From contig DAHVAL010000011.1 in NCBI GenBank assembly GCA_027314645.1, positions 1-58,849 on the forward strand: a stretch of DNA of 58,849 nt, in the 5' to 3' direction. A model generated the notes under the pieces. It worked only from the letters and a program-made list of their open reading frames with translations, did no database searches and was not told the origin of the DNA. This DNA is from Nitrospirota bacterium (lineage in GTDB: Bacteria; Nitrospirota; Leptospirillia; Leptospirillales; Leptospirillaceae). The position numbers were made by a program, and so were the translations under genes. Of this stretch, positions 34,375-42,211 are shown piece by piece (the stretch's first letter is position 1; each line of letters starts with the position of its first letter).

Positions 34375-34961
34375 GGGCCTTTGCCTCTCGTCTTTGTCCC
34401 GGGGATGCCCCCGTTGACGACCGGCCGCTTGGGATTTTTCTGTGCTCCCGAAACGAAATTGGGCGATTCTCCCTTGTCCGAAGGACCGTCCGCTCGGAAC
34501 CGGAGCATCGATACAAGGGAGGCCGGAACCACATTGCCCGATTCGATGGATTCGGGGTACACCCGGCCGACGAGAACGACCTTGCGGACCCCCGAGATGT
34601 CCCGGATCGTGCGTTGCGCCGTCACCAGAAGCGACCCGTTGGAATCCACGCGGACCACCTGTCCCATGAGGAGCGTGACCCCCTTCTGAGGAACGCCTGG
34701 AAAGCCGTTCTCCGGGTCCAGCCGAATGACGATGGGATCTCCCGGGCCCAGGGCCACATAGTCGGCGGCGAGATTTCCAAGGCCGGCCTCTCCATAGAGC
34801 GATCCATCAAACGTCCTCTCCCTGAGAATCGGCGGGAGGGGGTGCGGGGCACGGTCCGCAAAGACCACCGGCTTCGAGGTTTGTGAGGGGACGCATCCGG
34901 CACACAGCATCGCTCCCATCACCGGCAAAAGGATCAGCAGGACATCTCGAGTCGTCTTCAT
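34371..34961 (-). CDS. flgH: Flagellar L-ring lipoprotein FlgH
   Basis: 196 residues. A lipoprotein signal ends in the lipobox LCAGC (Cys22). FlgH features: SLYGEAGLGNLAADYVALGPGDPIVI, then the ring strands NGSLLVTAQRTIRDISG and VVLVGRVYPESIESGN. The last ~45 residues are Pro/Gly/Lys-rich and do not resemble the usual FlgH C-terminus. It overlaps flgA by four bases and flgI by four, so the three are translationally coupled. The outer-membrane ring acts as a bushing for the rod. Confidence 0.88.
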   Translation of the reverse strand: MKTTRDVLLILLPVMGAMLCAGCVPSQTSKPVVFADRAPHPLPPILRERTFDGSLYGEAGLGNLAADYVALGPGDPIVIRLDPENGFPGVPQKGVTLLMGQVVRVDSNGSLLVTAQRTIRDISGVRKVVLVGRVYPESIESGNVVPASLVSMLRFRADGPSDKGESPNFVSGAQKNPKRPVVNGGIPGTKTRGKGP

Positions 34962-35602
34962 GAGCGCTCCTTTAGCCTCACTGTCACGCTGTCACGCCCC
35001 GTCACCTCACCCGAAAGGCTCCTTCCCGACGCCGGATTGACAATGAGAATCCGGTCTCCGGCGTCGCCTCCTCCTTCAGAGATTCCCGCAAACCGGATCC
35101 GGAACCCTGGTCCCTGGACAGTCACCCGCACGGTATCTCCCGATTGGACCAGCGCCCCCTCCCCCATGGGACCCTCGAGAGCCCTCCGTCCGGCCGACAG
35201 GTGTCCGGGGGCTTTTCCCCGGGGCCCTCTCATGACCCGCACGCGGAGGAAGAAGGATTCTCTGGCCACCCCTCCCTGGAGAAGATTCAGGCGATACAGG
35301 TACCGGCCTCCGTTGAGAGGGCCCTGGCGAGCGATTTCGGCCGTCACGTCCCTTCCATCCGGACCATGGATATGACGGGGGAGAGGGCCGACATCGATGC
35401 GGGTTCCGAACGGGAGGCCCAGATCCTTGCGAATGCGCTCGGCCAAGGCCGACCTGTCGACCGCCAGCGTTCCCGATCCTTCTCGGAGGAGCAGAAGTGT
35501 CCTGCCCGAGCCCTGCACCGGTCCAGGACAGAACATCCCGACCCATACAAGAACCGCAAGGGCCCCCGAAAGCCTTCTAGCCGACAAGGCGCTCAGCATC
35601 AT
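34958..35602 (-). CDS. flgA: Flagellar P-ring assembly chaperone FlgA
   Basis: 214 residues with an N-terminal signal peptide (LSGALAVLVWVGMFCPGPVQG). The C-terminal ~80 residues have the SAF-like pattern of FlgA: a RRALEGPMGEGALVQSGDTVRV segment and the ending NPASGRSLSGEVTGRDSVTV. FlgA is the periplasmic chaperone for FlgI, and the gene sits two places before flgI. Sequence similarity of the N-terminal half is low, as is common. Confidence 0.85.
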   Translation of the reverse strand: MMLSALSARRLSGALAVLVWVGMFCPGPVQGSGRTLLLLREGSGTLAVDRSALAERIRKDLGLPFGTRIDVGPLPRHIHGPDGRDVTAEIARQGPLNGGRYLYRLNLLQGGVARESFFLRVRVMRGPRGKAPGHLSAGRRALEGPMGEGALVQSGDTVRVTVQGPGFRIRFAGISEGGGDAGDRILIVNPASGRSLSGEVTGRDSVTVRLKERS

Positions 35603-35607
35603 CCCTC

Positions 35608-36393
35608 CTAAATGGTCGCGGTATATCCCAGCAGCCGGTTGACAGTCCGGATGATGGAGGTATCCATCTGATAGGCCCGCTGCCCGATCACCATGTTGAC
35701 CAGTTCCTCGGCCACATTGACATTGGACGCTTCGAGAAACCCCGATTGGAGATGTCCCGCCCCGTTGATCGACGGGTTTGAAAGGGTCGGCCTTCCCGAG
35801 GCTCCGGTTTCCATGAATATGTTGTTTCCGCGGCTTGTCAGACCCGCCGGATTGACAAATTGTGCGAGAACAATCTGTCCGAGATGGACCGGCTTCGTCT
35901 GCCCCGGAACGGTCGCCGACACTTCCCCGCTTCGAGAAACATGGATCGTTTTTGCGTTTTTGGGAACGACGATCCGGGGGTCCAGCGTCAGTCCGTCCGG
36001 ATTGACCAGCTGGCCTTTCCCGTCGATATTGAAGGTCCCATCCCTCGTATAGGCCTTTCTTCCATCCGGAAGCCTGAGAACGAAGAACCCGTTTCCTTCG
36101 ATGGCCAAATCGAGGGGATTCCCGGTGGACCGGAGGGACCCCTGGAGAAAGACTTTCTGAATCGACGCAAGGCGACTCCCCATGCCGACTTCGTACCCCG
36201 TCGGGACCTGGTTTCCTTCAAGAGAAGAGGCCTCTCCGGGAGGGATGATGGTCTGATACATCAGGTCCTGGAAATTGGCCCGCTGGCGCTTGTATCCCAT
36301 CGTGTTGACGTTGGAGAGATTGTTGGAGATGACTTCGAGATTGGATTGTTGCGACTCCATCCCGGATGCTGCACTCCAAAGAGCTCGGAACAT
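35608..36393 (-). CDS. flgG: Distal rod protein FlgG
   Basis: 261 residues, the standard FlgG length. N-terminus MFRALWSAASGMESQQSNLE followed by the rod signature ISNNLSNVNTMGYKRQR. The FlgG-specific segment LQGSLRSTGNPLDLAIEGNGFF and the C-terminus VNMVIGQRAYQMDTSIIRTVNRLLG are present. It forms the distal rod under the rings. It is 21 bases downstream of flgF in the same operon. Confidence 0.95.
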   Translation of the reverse strand: MFRALWSAASGMESQQSNLEVISNNLSNVNTMGYKRQRANFQDLMYQTIIPPGEASSLEGNQVPTGYEVGMGSRLASIQKVFLQGSLRSTGNPLDLAIEGNGFFVLRLPDGRKAYTRDGTFNIDGKGQLVNPDGLTLDPRIVVPKNAKTIHVSRSGEVSATVPGQTKPVHLGQIVLAQFVNPAGLTSRGNNIFMETGASGRPTLSNPSINGAGHLQSGFLEASNVNVAEELVNMVIGQRAYQMDTSIIRTVNRLLGYTATI

Positions 36394-36414
36394 CGCTTCC
36401 CCTCCTGTGACCGC

Positions 36415-37215
36415 TCAGGCGATCACGGTCATGTCATTGACAGTGCGGCTCGTAAGATCGTTCAGCGTGCGAAGGGCCTGAAGGTCTGTCTGGTACGTCC
36501 GCATTCCCTGGATCAGGCGAACCATTTCCGCGGCACTCTTGACATTCGATCCTTCCACGCCTCCCCGCCGGACTGTTGCAACGGCCGGACGCGTCCCGTC
36601 CGGAGAGTAAAAGAGTCCCTCCCCCACCTTGACAAGGCGGCCATCCCCCCCCACAGGGCCAAGAATCCCCAACTGGGCCACGTTCTTCTCTCCCATGAAT
36701 ATTTTTCCGGCACTGTCGATCCGAATCTTTTCACGGGGTCCTTCCGGCAGGACGATCTCGTTTCCTTCTTTAGAAAGGACGGGATGGCCCTCTTGGGTCA
36801 CAAGCCGGCCCGATCGATCCAGCGTCAGATGCCCGTCCCGGGTGAGGAACATTCCTCCGGCCGTCTTGACACTCAGAAAGCCGTCCCCCGAAAGGCCGAT
36901 ATCCAAAGGATTTCCGGTCCCCTGGAACTCGCCTTCCTCAAAGCGGACATAGACCCGATCAACCCCCGAATGCGGAATATCGGACCCCGCCATGCCCCAG
37001 GGTGTGGGGAAGTGTCCGAATGGGCTCGTCCGGACCTTGAGGCCCTCTGGAGGAGTCTTATGAAGATATTCCCGATGAGGAATATAGGTCCGGAACATCA
37101 CCCGGTCCTTTCGAAACCCGGGCGTATTCACATTGGCCAAATTATTCGAGAGAATATCGATCATTTGCTCCTGACCCTGGGCTCCCGAGACAAGGGCGAA
37201 TTCGGCGCGTCTCAT
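36415..37215 (-). CDS. flgF: Proximal rod protein FlgF
   Basis: 266 residues: N-terminal LVSGAQGQEQMIDILSNNLA plus NVNTPGFRKDRV, FQGTGNPLDIGLSGDGFLSV, and the C-terminal helix MVRLIQGMRTYQTDLQALRTLNDL. Similar to FlgG but less so, consistent with the FlgF rod component. It is the first gene of the flgF-G-A-H-I-J-flagellin 2 run, transcribed from a near-perfect sigma-54 promoter ~30 bases upstream. Confidence 0.92.
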   Translation of the reverse strand: MRRAEFALVSGAQGQEQMIDILSNNLANVNTPGFRKDRVMFRTYIPHREYLHKTPPEGLKVRTSPFGHFPTPWGMAGSDIPHSGVDRVYVRFEEGEFQGTGNPLDIGLSGDGFLSVKTAGGMFLTRDGHLTLDRSGRLVTQEGHPVLSKEGNEIVLPEGPREKIRIDSAGKIFMGEKNVAQLGILGPVGGDGRLVKVGEGLFYSPDGTRPAVATVRRGGVEGSNVKSAAEMVRLIQGMRTYQTDLQALRTLNDLTSRTVNDMTVIA

Positions 37216-37245
37216 CGATGGACTACCTCCTTGGAGCCTCTAAAT

Positions 37246-37261
37246 AGCAATCTCCGTGCCA
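37246..37261 (-). promoter_or_regulatory. Sigma-54 (RpoN) promoter for the flgF operon
   Basis: Minus strand TGGCAC-GGAGA-TTGCT (37261-37246) matches the -24/-12 consensus TGGCAC-N5-TTGCW at every defined base. The predicted start is about 20 bases before the flgF ATG. A dedicated enhancer-binding activator would be required; none is encoded in the window. Confidence 0.85.
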
Positions 37262-37743
37262 ACCATAAAAAACATCGATATGACAATAATGTTCACATCT
37301 TCGACCATGAAATCCGGCAAGAACTGCACCTCTGAGAGGGAAAAAAATTCCTGCCTAGGATCTCTTTGAAATCCAATCGCAAAACGGGAAGAGGGCCCTC
37401 AGGCTCAAGAAAAGTGCCATAAAAATGACGTTGGGGGGAAACCCGGGGCGGCCTCTTAAAAACCCGAGTCGGGGGGACGGCCGGAAAAGGGGAGCGGAGG
37501 ACCCGGACCGGAGGGCACCGGGGCCTCGAGGATGCGGCTTATCCTTCGGTGGGGTCAGGAAGGGCCAAGGGACATGAATCCGGCAGGAAAGGCTGGAAGG
37601 AGGAGAAATCCGGCATCTTCGGCCGGGGGTCCGGACCAATAGGCCCTAAGGACTCTGCGCCGATCCGGTAAGAAGGGAGAAGGGTCTTTTTCCATGGAGG
37701 GGTCTCACAGAAAACACGCGGGGGAAAAAATCTCCCGATCCGA
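37262..37743. other. Largest intergenic gap, between the flhX and flgF genes
   Basis: About 480 bases beyond the flgF promoter. It could hold the upstream activator sites for the sigma-54 promoter and the end of the fliK-to-flhX transcript, but I see no clear terminator, repeat or RNA gene. A 94-codon minus-strand frame (37639-37355) is Pro/Arg/Ser-rich, has no good Shine-Dalgarno and no recognisable domain, so I treat it as chance. Confidence 0.5.
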
Positions 37744-38058
37744 TCATGATCCCGGTGTCTCCGTCAAAAGCGTGGCAAGAATGACCGCCACCGCTTCGTA
37801 AAGCTCTTTGGGGATGGGATGGCCGGGAGGCACCCGGAGAAGATTTTCCGAAAGAGCCGCCTCCCGGACGATCGGAATGCGGAGGATCTTCGCCAGTTCA
37901 ACGATGGCCCGGGCAATCTCGCCCTGCCCGTTCACAAGGACTAAGGGCGCATCGTCGATTCCCGGAAGATACCGAAGCGCGATCGACAGTTGCACATTCT
38001 CCCGAACCTCCCCGTTCTTGGAGTCTTGGGAGCGATCGCTTGGAAGCGTGCCGCTCAC
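37744..38058 (-). CDS. FlhB C-terminal-like protein (FlhX type)
   Basis: 104 residues matching only the cytoplasmic C-terminal domain of FlhB: LSIALRYLPGIDDAPLVLVNG, then GEIARAIVELAKILRIPIVREAALSENLL and IPKELYEAVAVILATLL in pieces. The NPTH autocleavage site and membrane part are absent. Such stand-alone homologues occur beside full flhB in many bacteria and can support export specificity switching. The full-length flhB is at 51536-52630. The ATG overlaps the stop of the FliK-like gene (ATGA), which suggests the two act together. Confidence 0.85.
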   Translation of the reverse strand: MSGTLPSDRSQDSKNGEVRENVQLSIALRYLPGIDDAPLVLVNGQGEIARAIVELAKILRIPIVREAALSENLLRVPPGHPIPKELYEAVAVILATLLTETPGS

Positions 38059-38972
38059 CCTTCTCTCCTTTCCTCCTCGTTCCCGCCCCCCGTCTTGCCA
38101 AAGCGGACCGAGAGTTCGATTCCGGGAAAGACCTTCAGACTTTCTTCGAGCATAGTCCGCCGGCGGCTAAAGTAGTCGAGAAAGGTGTCGGGAAGATCCC
38201 TTCCCAGCAAGGTGATTTGGGTGGGTGAGAATAATCCGGCCACCCGGACCCTTCGGGGGAGAACATTTTTCGGAAGCCCTTCGCTCCAGGGGATCTCGAG
38301 AGAAAACGCGACTTCGGAGGGACCGGCGGACGTCCTTCGTTCTTCGGTGTCCTCTTCGCTCACCCAGCGGACCGTGAACTCGATCGTCTGGGCCGGGTGA
38401 AAAAATGGCCAGACCGCGACCGGGCCGGTCGGAGACGAAGAGAAGCCTCCCGCGGACAGCCCGCCTCCTTTGAACTCGACCGTTTCCTCCGGAGAAACAG
38501 GCCGTTCCAATATCGCGGCCGGACCGAGAAGGAAGGGGGCGGAGAACTCGGCGGGGGGAGGGTCCGCCGAAGGAGGGGGCTCCCCCTCAAGACGAATGGT
38601 GGAAGGACGGGAGAGGATGAGGGGAGAGGTGAGTTCGAGGGCCCCTCCCTTCCCGCGAATGGTCCAGAAAAGGGTGTTTTCTTTCTTCTGGATTTCCAAT
38701 GTCATGGGAGATCGGGGTCCGGAGGACGATTTCTCAAGGAGCCGTTCAAGGGCTTTCCGTAATCCAGGAGAGGCGATTTCAAAAACCACGGGGAGCTTTG
38801 CCTCGGCATCCAACGCGCGAGAAAGCGAGGACGGGGGAAAAGAGAGCGACAGCGAGGTTCCGGGGGACCCCCTTCTTGAAATGTCGATCAAATGGAGCAG
38901 GAATTCGAAGGAGAATCCGGACTCCGTAAAATGCGGCTCACCAGGGGACGCCTTTTGAGAAACCGGTTCCAT
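38055..38972 (-). CDS. Hypothetical protein paired with flhX, possibly FliK-like
   Basis: 305 residues, soluble, Pro/Ser/Glu-rich in the middle. No clear family match. The final third (VRVAGLFSPTQITLLGRD, then RRRTMLEESLKVFPGIELSVRFG) has the beta-beta-alpha rhythm of the FliK C-terminal domain, and stand-alone FlhB C-domains are often next to a FliK-like gene. GGGAGGAGG precedes the ATG. I infer a hook-length or export-switch role with low certainty; a bona fide fliK lies at the right edge. Confidence 0.55.
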   Translation of the reverse strand: MEPVSQKASPGEPHFTESGFSFEFLLHLIDISRRGSPGTSLSLSFPPSSLSRALDAEAKLPVVFEIASPGLRKALERLLEKSSSGPRSPMTLEIQKKENTLFWTIRGKGGALELTSPLILSRPSTIRLEGEPPPSADPPPAEFSAPFLLGPAAILERPVSPEETVEFKGGGLSAGGFSSSPTGPVAVWPFFHPAQTIEFTVRWVSEEDTEERRTSAGPSEVAFSLEIPWSEGLPKNVLPRRVRVAGLFSPTQITLLGRDLPDTFLDYFSRRRTMLEESLKVFPGIELSVRFGKTGGGNEEERREG

Positions 38973-39025
38973 CCTCCTCCCTTTCCGGGGGATACATCCC
39001 TTCTCTACGGCGTGTCAACGGAGGG

Positions 39026-39568
39026 TCAGGATCTTCCGACCCGTTCCATCGACAATATGAAGGCGACCTCCCCTTCCCCCCGTCCGATGGCCGACGCGAT
39101 TTCCTGAATTGAACGGCCTTCCCGGAAATGACGAAGGACCGTCTCCCTCAGAGGCTCCGCCACCGGAATCGGGGGGGGGATCTCGCCCTCTTCAGGCAAG
39201 GGGTACATCACCTCGTCCTCCCGGGACCACTCATTCTCCGAGGCATCCGAGGGCTTCCTCTCGGCCACCTCGTCCATAGATCGCTTGATATCGTAAAAAA
39301 GGACCGACAGGTCGGACCTGAGATTCTCCGCTTCCCGAATGAGGTCCTCAAGTCGTTGCCGTTTCTCATCTAAGATTTGGTGCGATTCCCCGAAAAGGGC
39401 ATCGGCGGAAATCCCCAGAGGGGCACCGTCCTTCAGACCCATCATTTTCGCGTTCAGGCGTTTCAGGGATTGTCTCAGGTTCCGGAACTCCACCAAAAGG
39501 ACCACCCCGATCAGGATCAGAACGGTCCCCACAATTCCTGTCAAGACTTCAAATCGTTCTAAAGGCAT
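39026..39568 (-). CDS. Membrane-anchored DUF2802/SwrB-like protein
   Basis: 180 residues from the ATG at 39568 (MPLERFEVLTGI); the frame upstream to 39808 overlaps the neighbouring gene and has non-native composition. One N-terminal membrane helix (VLTGIVGTVLILIGVVLLVEF), a cytosolic coiled coil (~30-100), an acidic Pro-rich stretch, and a C-terminal helix-turn-helix-like end (ILRHFREGRS region, IQEIASAIGRGEGEVAFIL). The plan matches DUF2802/SwrB-type proteins encoded in flagellar operons. SwrB promotes export-apparatus maturation in Bacillus; equivalence here is inference. Confidence 0.65.
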   Translation of the reverse strand: MPLERFEVLTGIVGTVLILIGVVLLVEFRNLRQSLKRLNAKMMGLKDGAPLGISADALFGESHQILDEKRQRLEDLIREAENLRSDLSVLFYDIKRSMDEVAERKPSDASENEWSREDEVMYPLPEEGEIPPPIPVAEPLRETVLRHFREGRSIQEIASAIGRGEGEVAFILSMERVGRS

Positions 39569-39587
39569 AGGGTCGGCTCCGGGGGTC

Positions 39588-39929
39588 TCAGGCTTCGATG
39601 TCCAGACGGTGCTCCTCTTGCTTTCCCGGCCTTGGTTCCACCTCTCCGGAAAGCGTTGGGGGATGTTCCCGCCTTTTCTCCTTCTTCCCCGGAGAATACT
39701 CCGATTTTTTCTCTTTCTCCAGACCTTCCTCCGGGCTTTCTCTCTGACCGATCCTGTGCACCGGCGTAATCCCTGTGGCCGGCGGAGGCACCTCCTCCTC
39801 ACGAACACCGGGAGGCTCTCCGGATGCGGAGGGTCCTTCCTCTTTTTTTTGCTCTCGGACTCTCTCCCCCATCAATGCCGGGGATTGCGCAATCACTTGC
39901 TCAAGATTCACGACCGGAAGGATTCCCAT
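39588..39929 (-). CDS. Small hypothetical charged protein in the mot operon
   Basis: 113 residues. A short hydrophobic start (MGILPVVNLEQVIAQSPAL) is followed by a disordered Glu/Lys/Pro-rich tail. GAGGAGCGTTCC gives a good ribosome site, and the gene fits between motB (ten bases upstream) and the SwrB-like gene. I do not recognise the family; the conserved-looking N-terminus suggests a docking peptide. Confidence 0.6.
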   Translation of the reverse strand: MGILPVVNLEQVIAQSPALMGERVREQKKEEGPSASGEPPGVREEEVPPPATGITPVHRIGQRESPEEGLEKEKKSEYSPGKKEKRREHPPTLSGEVEPRPGKQEEHRLDIEA

Positions 39930-39939
39930 GGAACGCTCC

Positions 39940-40761
39940 TCAGATGCGAGGTGCCGGAAGATCGGTGGACCCCGGAGACACCGGAGACGGAATCGAAGGA
40001 ACCGACTCGCCGCCCCCTTCCTGCATGGAAGGCGAGGAAATGACCGGGGCGGGCGTGGCGAGGGATTGATCGGGCTTCTTCAGAATCACGATTTCCACTC
40101 GGCGGTTCTTCTTCCGGTTTGCATCCGTGGTGTTGGGGACGATGGGCCGATAATGGCTATATCCCGCCGCGCTTGCATTGCGCGGGTCGATGGGACCAAG
40201 AGCCAGCAACTCCATGAGAACATTGACGGCCCGCATTGTTGACAGGGTCCAGTTGTTCTTGTAGCGGCCATGGATCGGAACATCGTCGGTATGCCCCTCG
40301 ATCCGGAAAGACCGCTTTGTCCTGGACAGAACCCCCGCGATCTGTTTGAGGAAGGGGATCGCTTCCTTTCGGACCTTGGCATGACCTGACTGGAACAGGA
40401 ATGCCGCCTGAATCCTGATCCGGATTCCCCTGTGGCTTTGAGTGGCCTTCATTGCCCCATGAGACGAGGAGCGCTCCTGGATCAGCTGCATCATCCGAAA
40501 AAGAACGGTATTGACATGGGGTGTCGCTTTGCCTGCCGTCACCCGGCTGTGGGGGATGATGATGTGGACGTTTGATGAGACGGGCTGATGGGAGAAGGTC
40601 AGGACGATGGCGTGGGACAGAACTTTGAACTTTCCCGTGTTCACCGTCGAAATGGCGTACAACATCACGAAGAAGGTGAAGAGGAGCGTGATGAAGTCTG
40701 CATAGGAAACGAGCCATCGTTCGAGGTTTTCGTGTTCCTCGTGCTTGGCCTTTTTGGCCAT
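39940..40761 (-). CDS. motB: Flagellar stator protein MotB
   Basis: 273 residues. N-terminal cytoplasmic stub, one membrane helix in ERWLVSYADFITLLFTFFVM containing the proton-binding Asp (SYADF), then an OmpA-like peptidoglycan-binding domain (FRIEGHTDDVPI, NWTLSTMRAVNVL, NRRVEIVILKK). A Pro/Ser-rich tail follows. The FVMLYAIS pattern places it with proton-type MotB. It pairs with motA, 15 bases upstream, and forms the torque-generating stator. Confidence 0.94.
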   Translation of the reverse strand: MAKKAKHEEHENLERWLVSYADFITLLFTFFVMLYAISTVNTGKFKVLSHAIVLTFSHQPVSSNVHIIIPHSRVTAGKATPHVNTVLFRMMQLIQERSSSHGAMKATQSHRGIRIRIQAAFLFQSGHAKVRKEAIPFLKQIAGVLSRTKRSFRIEGHTDDVPIHGRYKNNWTLSTMRAVNVLMELLALGPIDPRNASAAGYSHYRPIVPNTTDANRKKNRRVEIVILKKPDQSLATPAPVISSPSMQEGGGESVPSIPSPVSPGSTDLPAPRI

Positions 40762-40776
40762 GACCGCTCCCTTTGC

Positions 40777-41583
40777 CTAGAGGTTTGCCTTTTTGCCCTT
40801 CCGGTAGGTGTGCTCGTACTTGACCCGTTCGGATTCGTTCAGAAATCCCAGCAGCCGATCTTCGATCAATCGTGGATTTTCTCCCTGGCCGATCCCGACC
40901 AGGCCTTCCACGATGATGGCCCGGATTTTATCTTCGGTCCGGGACTTAATCTTGAGCTTTCCCCCGATAGGAAGATACACGAGATTGGCCGCGCCGACCC
41001 CATAGACCGTCGCGACGAATGCCACGGCGATCCCCTCCGCCAATTTGGCGGGATCCCCCATATTGCTCATCACGTGAATCAGCCCGAGCACGGCTCCCAG
41101 AATTCCGATCGTAGGCGAGAATCCCCCCGCCGACTCGAAGACCTTGAAGACGATACTCTCATCGTCCTCGATATAATGGGCTTCAACCTCAAGGGCTTCC
41201 CGGACCTTGGTGATTTCCGTTCCATCCATGACCATCCGGACCCCCCGGGCGAAATACGGGTCGGACTTAATTTCCCGATCCTCGAGATGCGCCTCGAGCT
41301 TCAACAGCCCTTCCTTCCGGCTGGTCTTGGACAGTTCCTGAATTTTCTGAATGATGGGTCCCGCGTCTCCCCCTTTGTTGAGAAGAATCTGGGGAAGGCG
41401 CCTGATGGCTTTCAGGACGACGTTCAAGGGATACTGAAGCAGCGTGGCACCGAAGGTTCCGCCGAACACGATCAAGGCGGCCGTCGGTTGAACGAGCGTT
41501 GAAATGGACAGCCCTTCGAGGATCGCACCCAGGATAATTCCACCGAATGCCACGGCCAGTCCGAGAATCGTTGTGATGTCCAT
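40777..41583 (-). CDS. motA: Flagellar stator protein MotA
   Basis: 268 residues, four membrane helices: the N-terminal pair at ~2-50 and the conserved pair around FSPTIGILGAVLGLIHVM and AVAFVATVYGVGAANLVYLPIG. The cytoplasmic loop between them contacts FliG. This is the MotA/PomA family at normal length. Expressed with motB in the chemotaxis-motility run. Confidence 0.95.
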   Translation of the reverse strand: MDITTILGLAVAFGGIILGAILEGLSISTLVQPTAALIVFGGTFGATLLQYPLNVVLKAIRRLPQILLNKGGDAGPIIQKIQELSKTSRKEGLLKLEAHLEDREIKSDPYFARGVRMVMDGTEITKVREALEVEAHYIEDDESIVFKVFESAGGFSPTIGILGAVLGLIHVMSNMGDPAKLAEGIAVAFVATVYGVGAANLVYLPIGGKLKIKSRTEDKIRAIIVEGLVGIGQGENPRLIEDRLLGFLNESERVKYEHTYRKGKKANL

Positions 41584-41615
41584 AAGAATCTCCCGACAGT
41601 CGGACTATTGATTCC

Positions 41616-42173
41616 CTAACATTTTTCCGCATCTTTTTGGATGGCCTCGAAGAGCTTCGGGAGGTCGAGCAACACAACCAGCTTGTCCCCCAGATGGGCC
41701 ACCCCGGCCATGACGGCGTCCAGGACGTTGACAAGCCCGAGCCCTTCGTTGATCTCAATCTTTTCACGGCCGATCCGTAGGACCTGAAAAACCTGATCCA
41801 CGGCAAGTCCCACCATAATTCCTTCATAAAAGACCACAATGGTTCGCGCCTCCTCGGCATCCGTCGTTGGAGGAGGGAAGCCAAACCTCTTTCGTAGATT
41901 GATGACGGGGAGGATCTTTCCCCGAAGGTTCATGACCCCTTCCACAAAAAAGGGCGCCTTCGGAACCCGGGTAACGTCCGATACCCGGTTAATTTCATGG
42001 ACATTCATGACATCAAGGGCGTATTCTTCCTCTCCGAGTTTGAAGCAGACCAGTTGAATGGCGCCTTCTCCAAAGTCGACGCTTTCATGGAGCCCCGAAA
42101 TTTCATTCGCCAACGTATGCGTCGATTCTTTCCGATGGCCAAGCGGTGCGATCGCTGTTCCTGTCATCTCCAT
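41616..42173 (-). CDS. cheW: Chemotaxis coupling protein CheW
   Basis: 185 residues; ~30 extra residues at the N-terminus precede the CheW fold (QLVCFKLGEEEYALDVMNVHEINR, VPKAPFFVEGVMNLRGKILPVINLRKRFG split, IVVFYEGIMVGLAVDQV). It couples receptors to CheA in the polar array. AGGAGCGAATCC precedes the ATG. It sits between mcp and motA. Confidence 0.95.
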   Translation of the reverse strand: MEMTGTAIAPLGHRKESTHTLANEISGLHESVDFGEGAIQLVCFKLGEEEYALDVMNVHEINRVSDVTRVPKAPFFVEGVMNLRGKILPVINLRKRFGFPPPTTDAEEARTIVVFYEGIMVGLAVDQVFQVLRIGREKIEINEGLGLVNVLDAVMAGVAHLGDKLVVLLDLPKLFEAIQKDAEKC

Positions 42174-42211
42174 GGATTCGCTCCTGTAGGGTGCCTCGAC
42201 ATGACCCCTTC

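Noticed and set aside
35860-37335. 491-codon plus-strand frame across flgG and flgF
   Set aside because: Antisense to two well-supported rod genes and runs through the sigma-54 promoter region; composition is that of a shadow frame.
37355-37639. 94-codon minus-strand frame in the largest intergenic gap
   Set aside because: Pro/Arg/Ser-rich, no convincing Shine-Dalgarno, no family resemblance.
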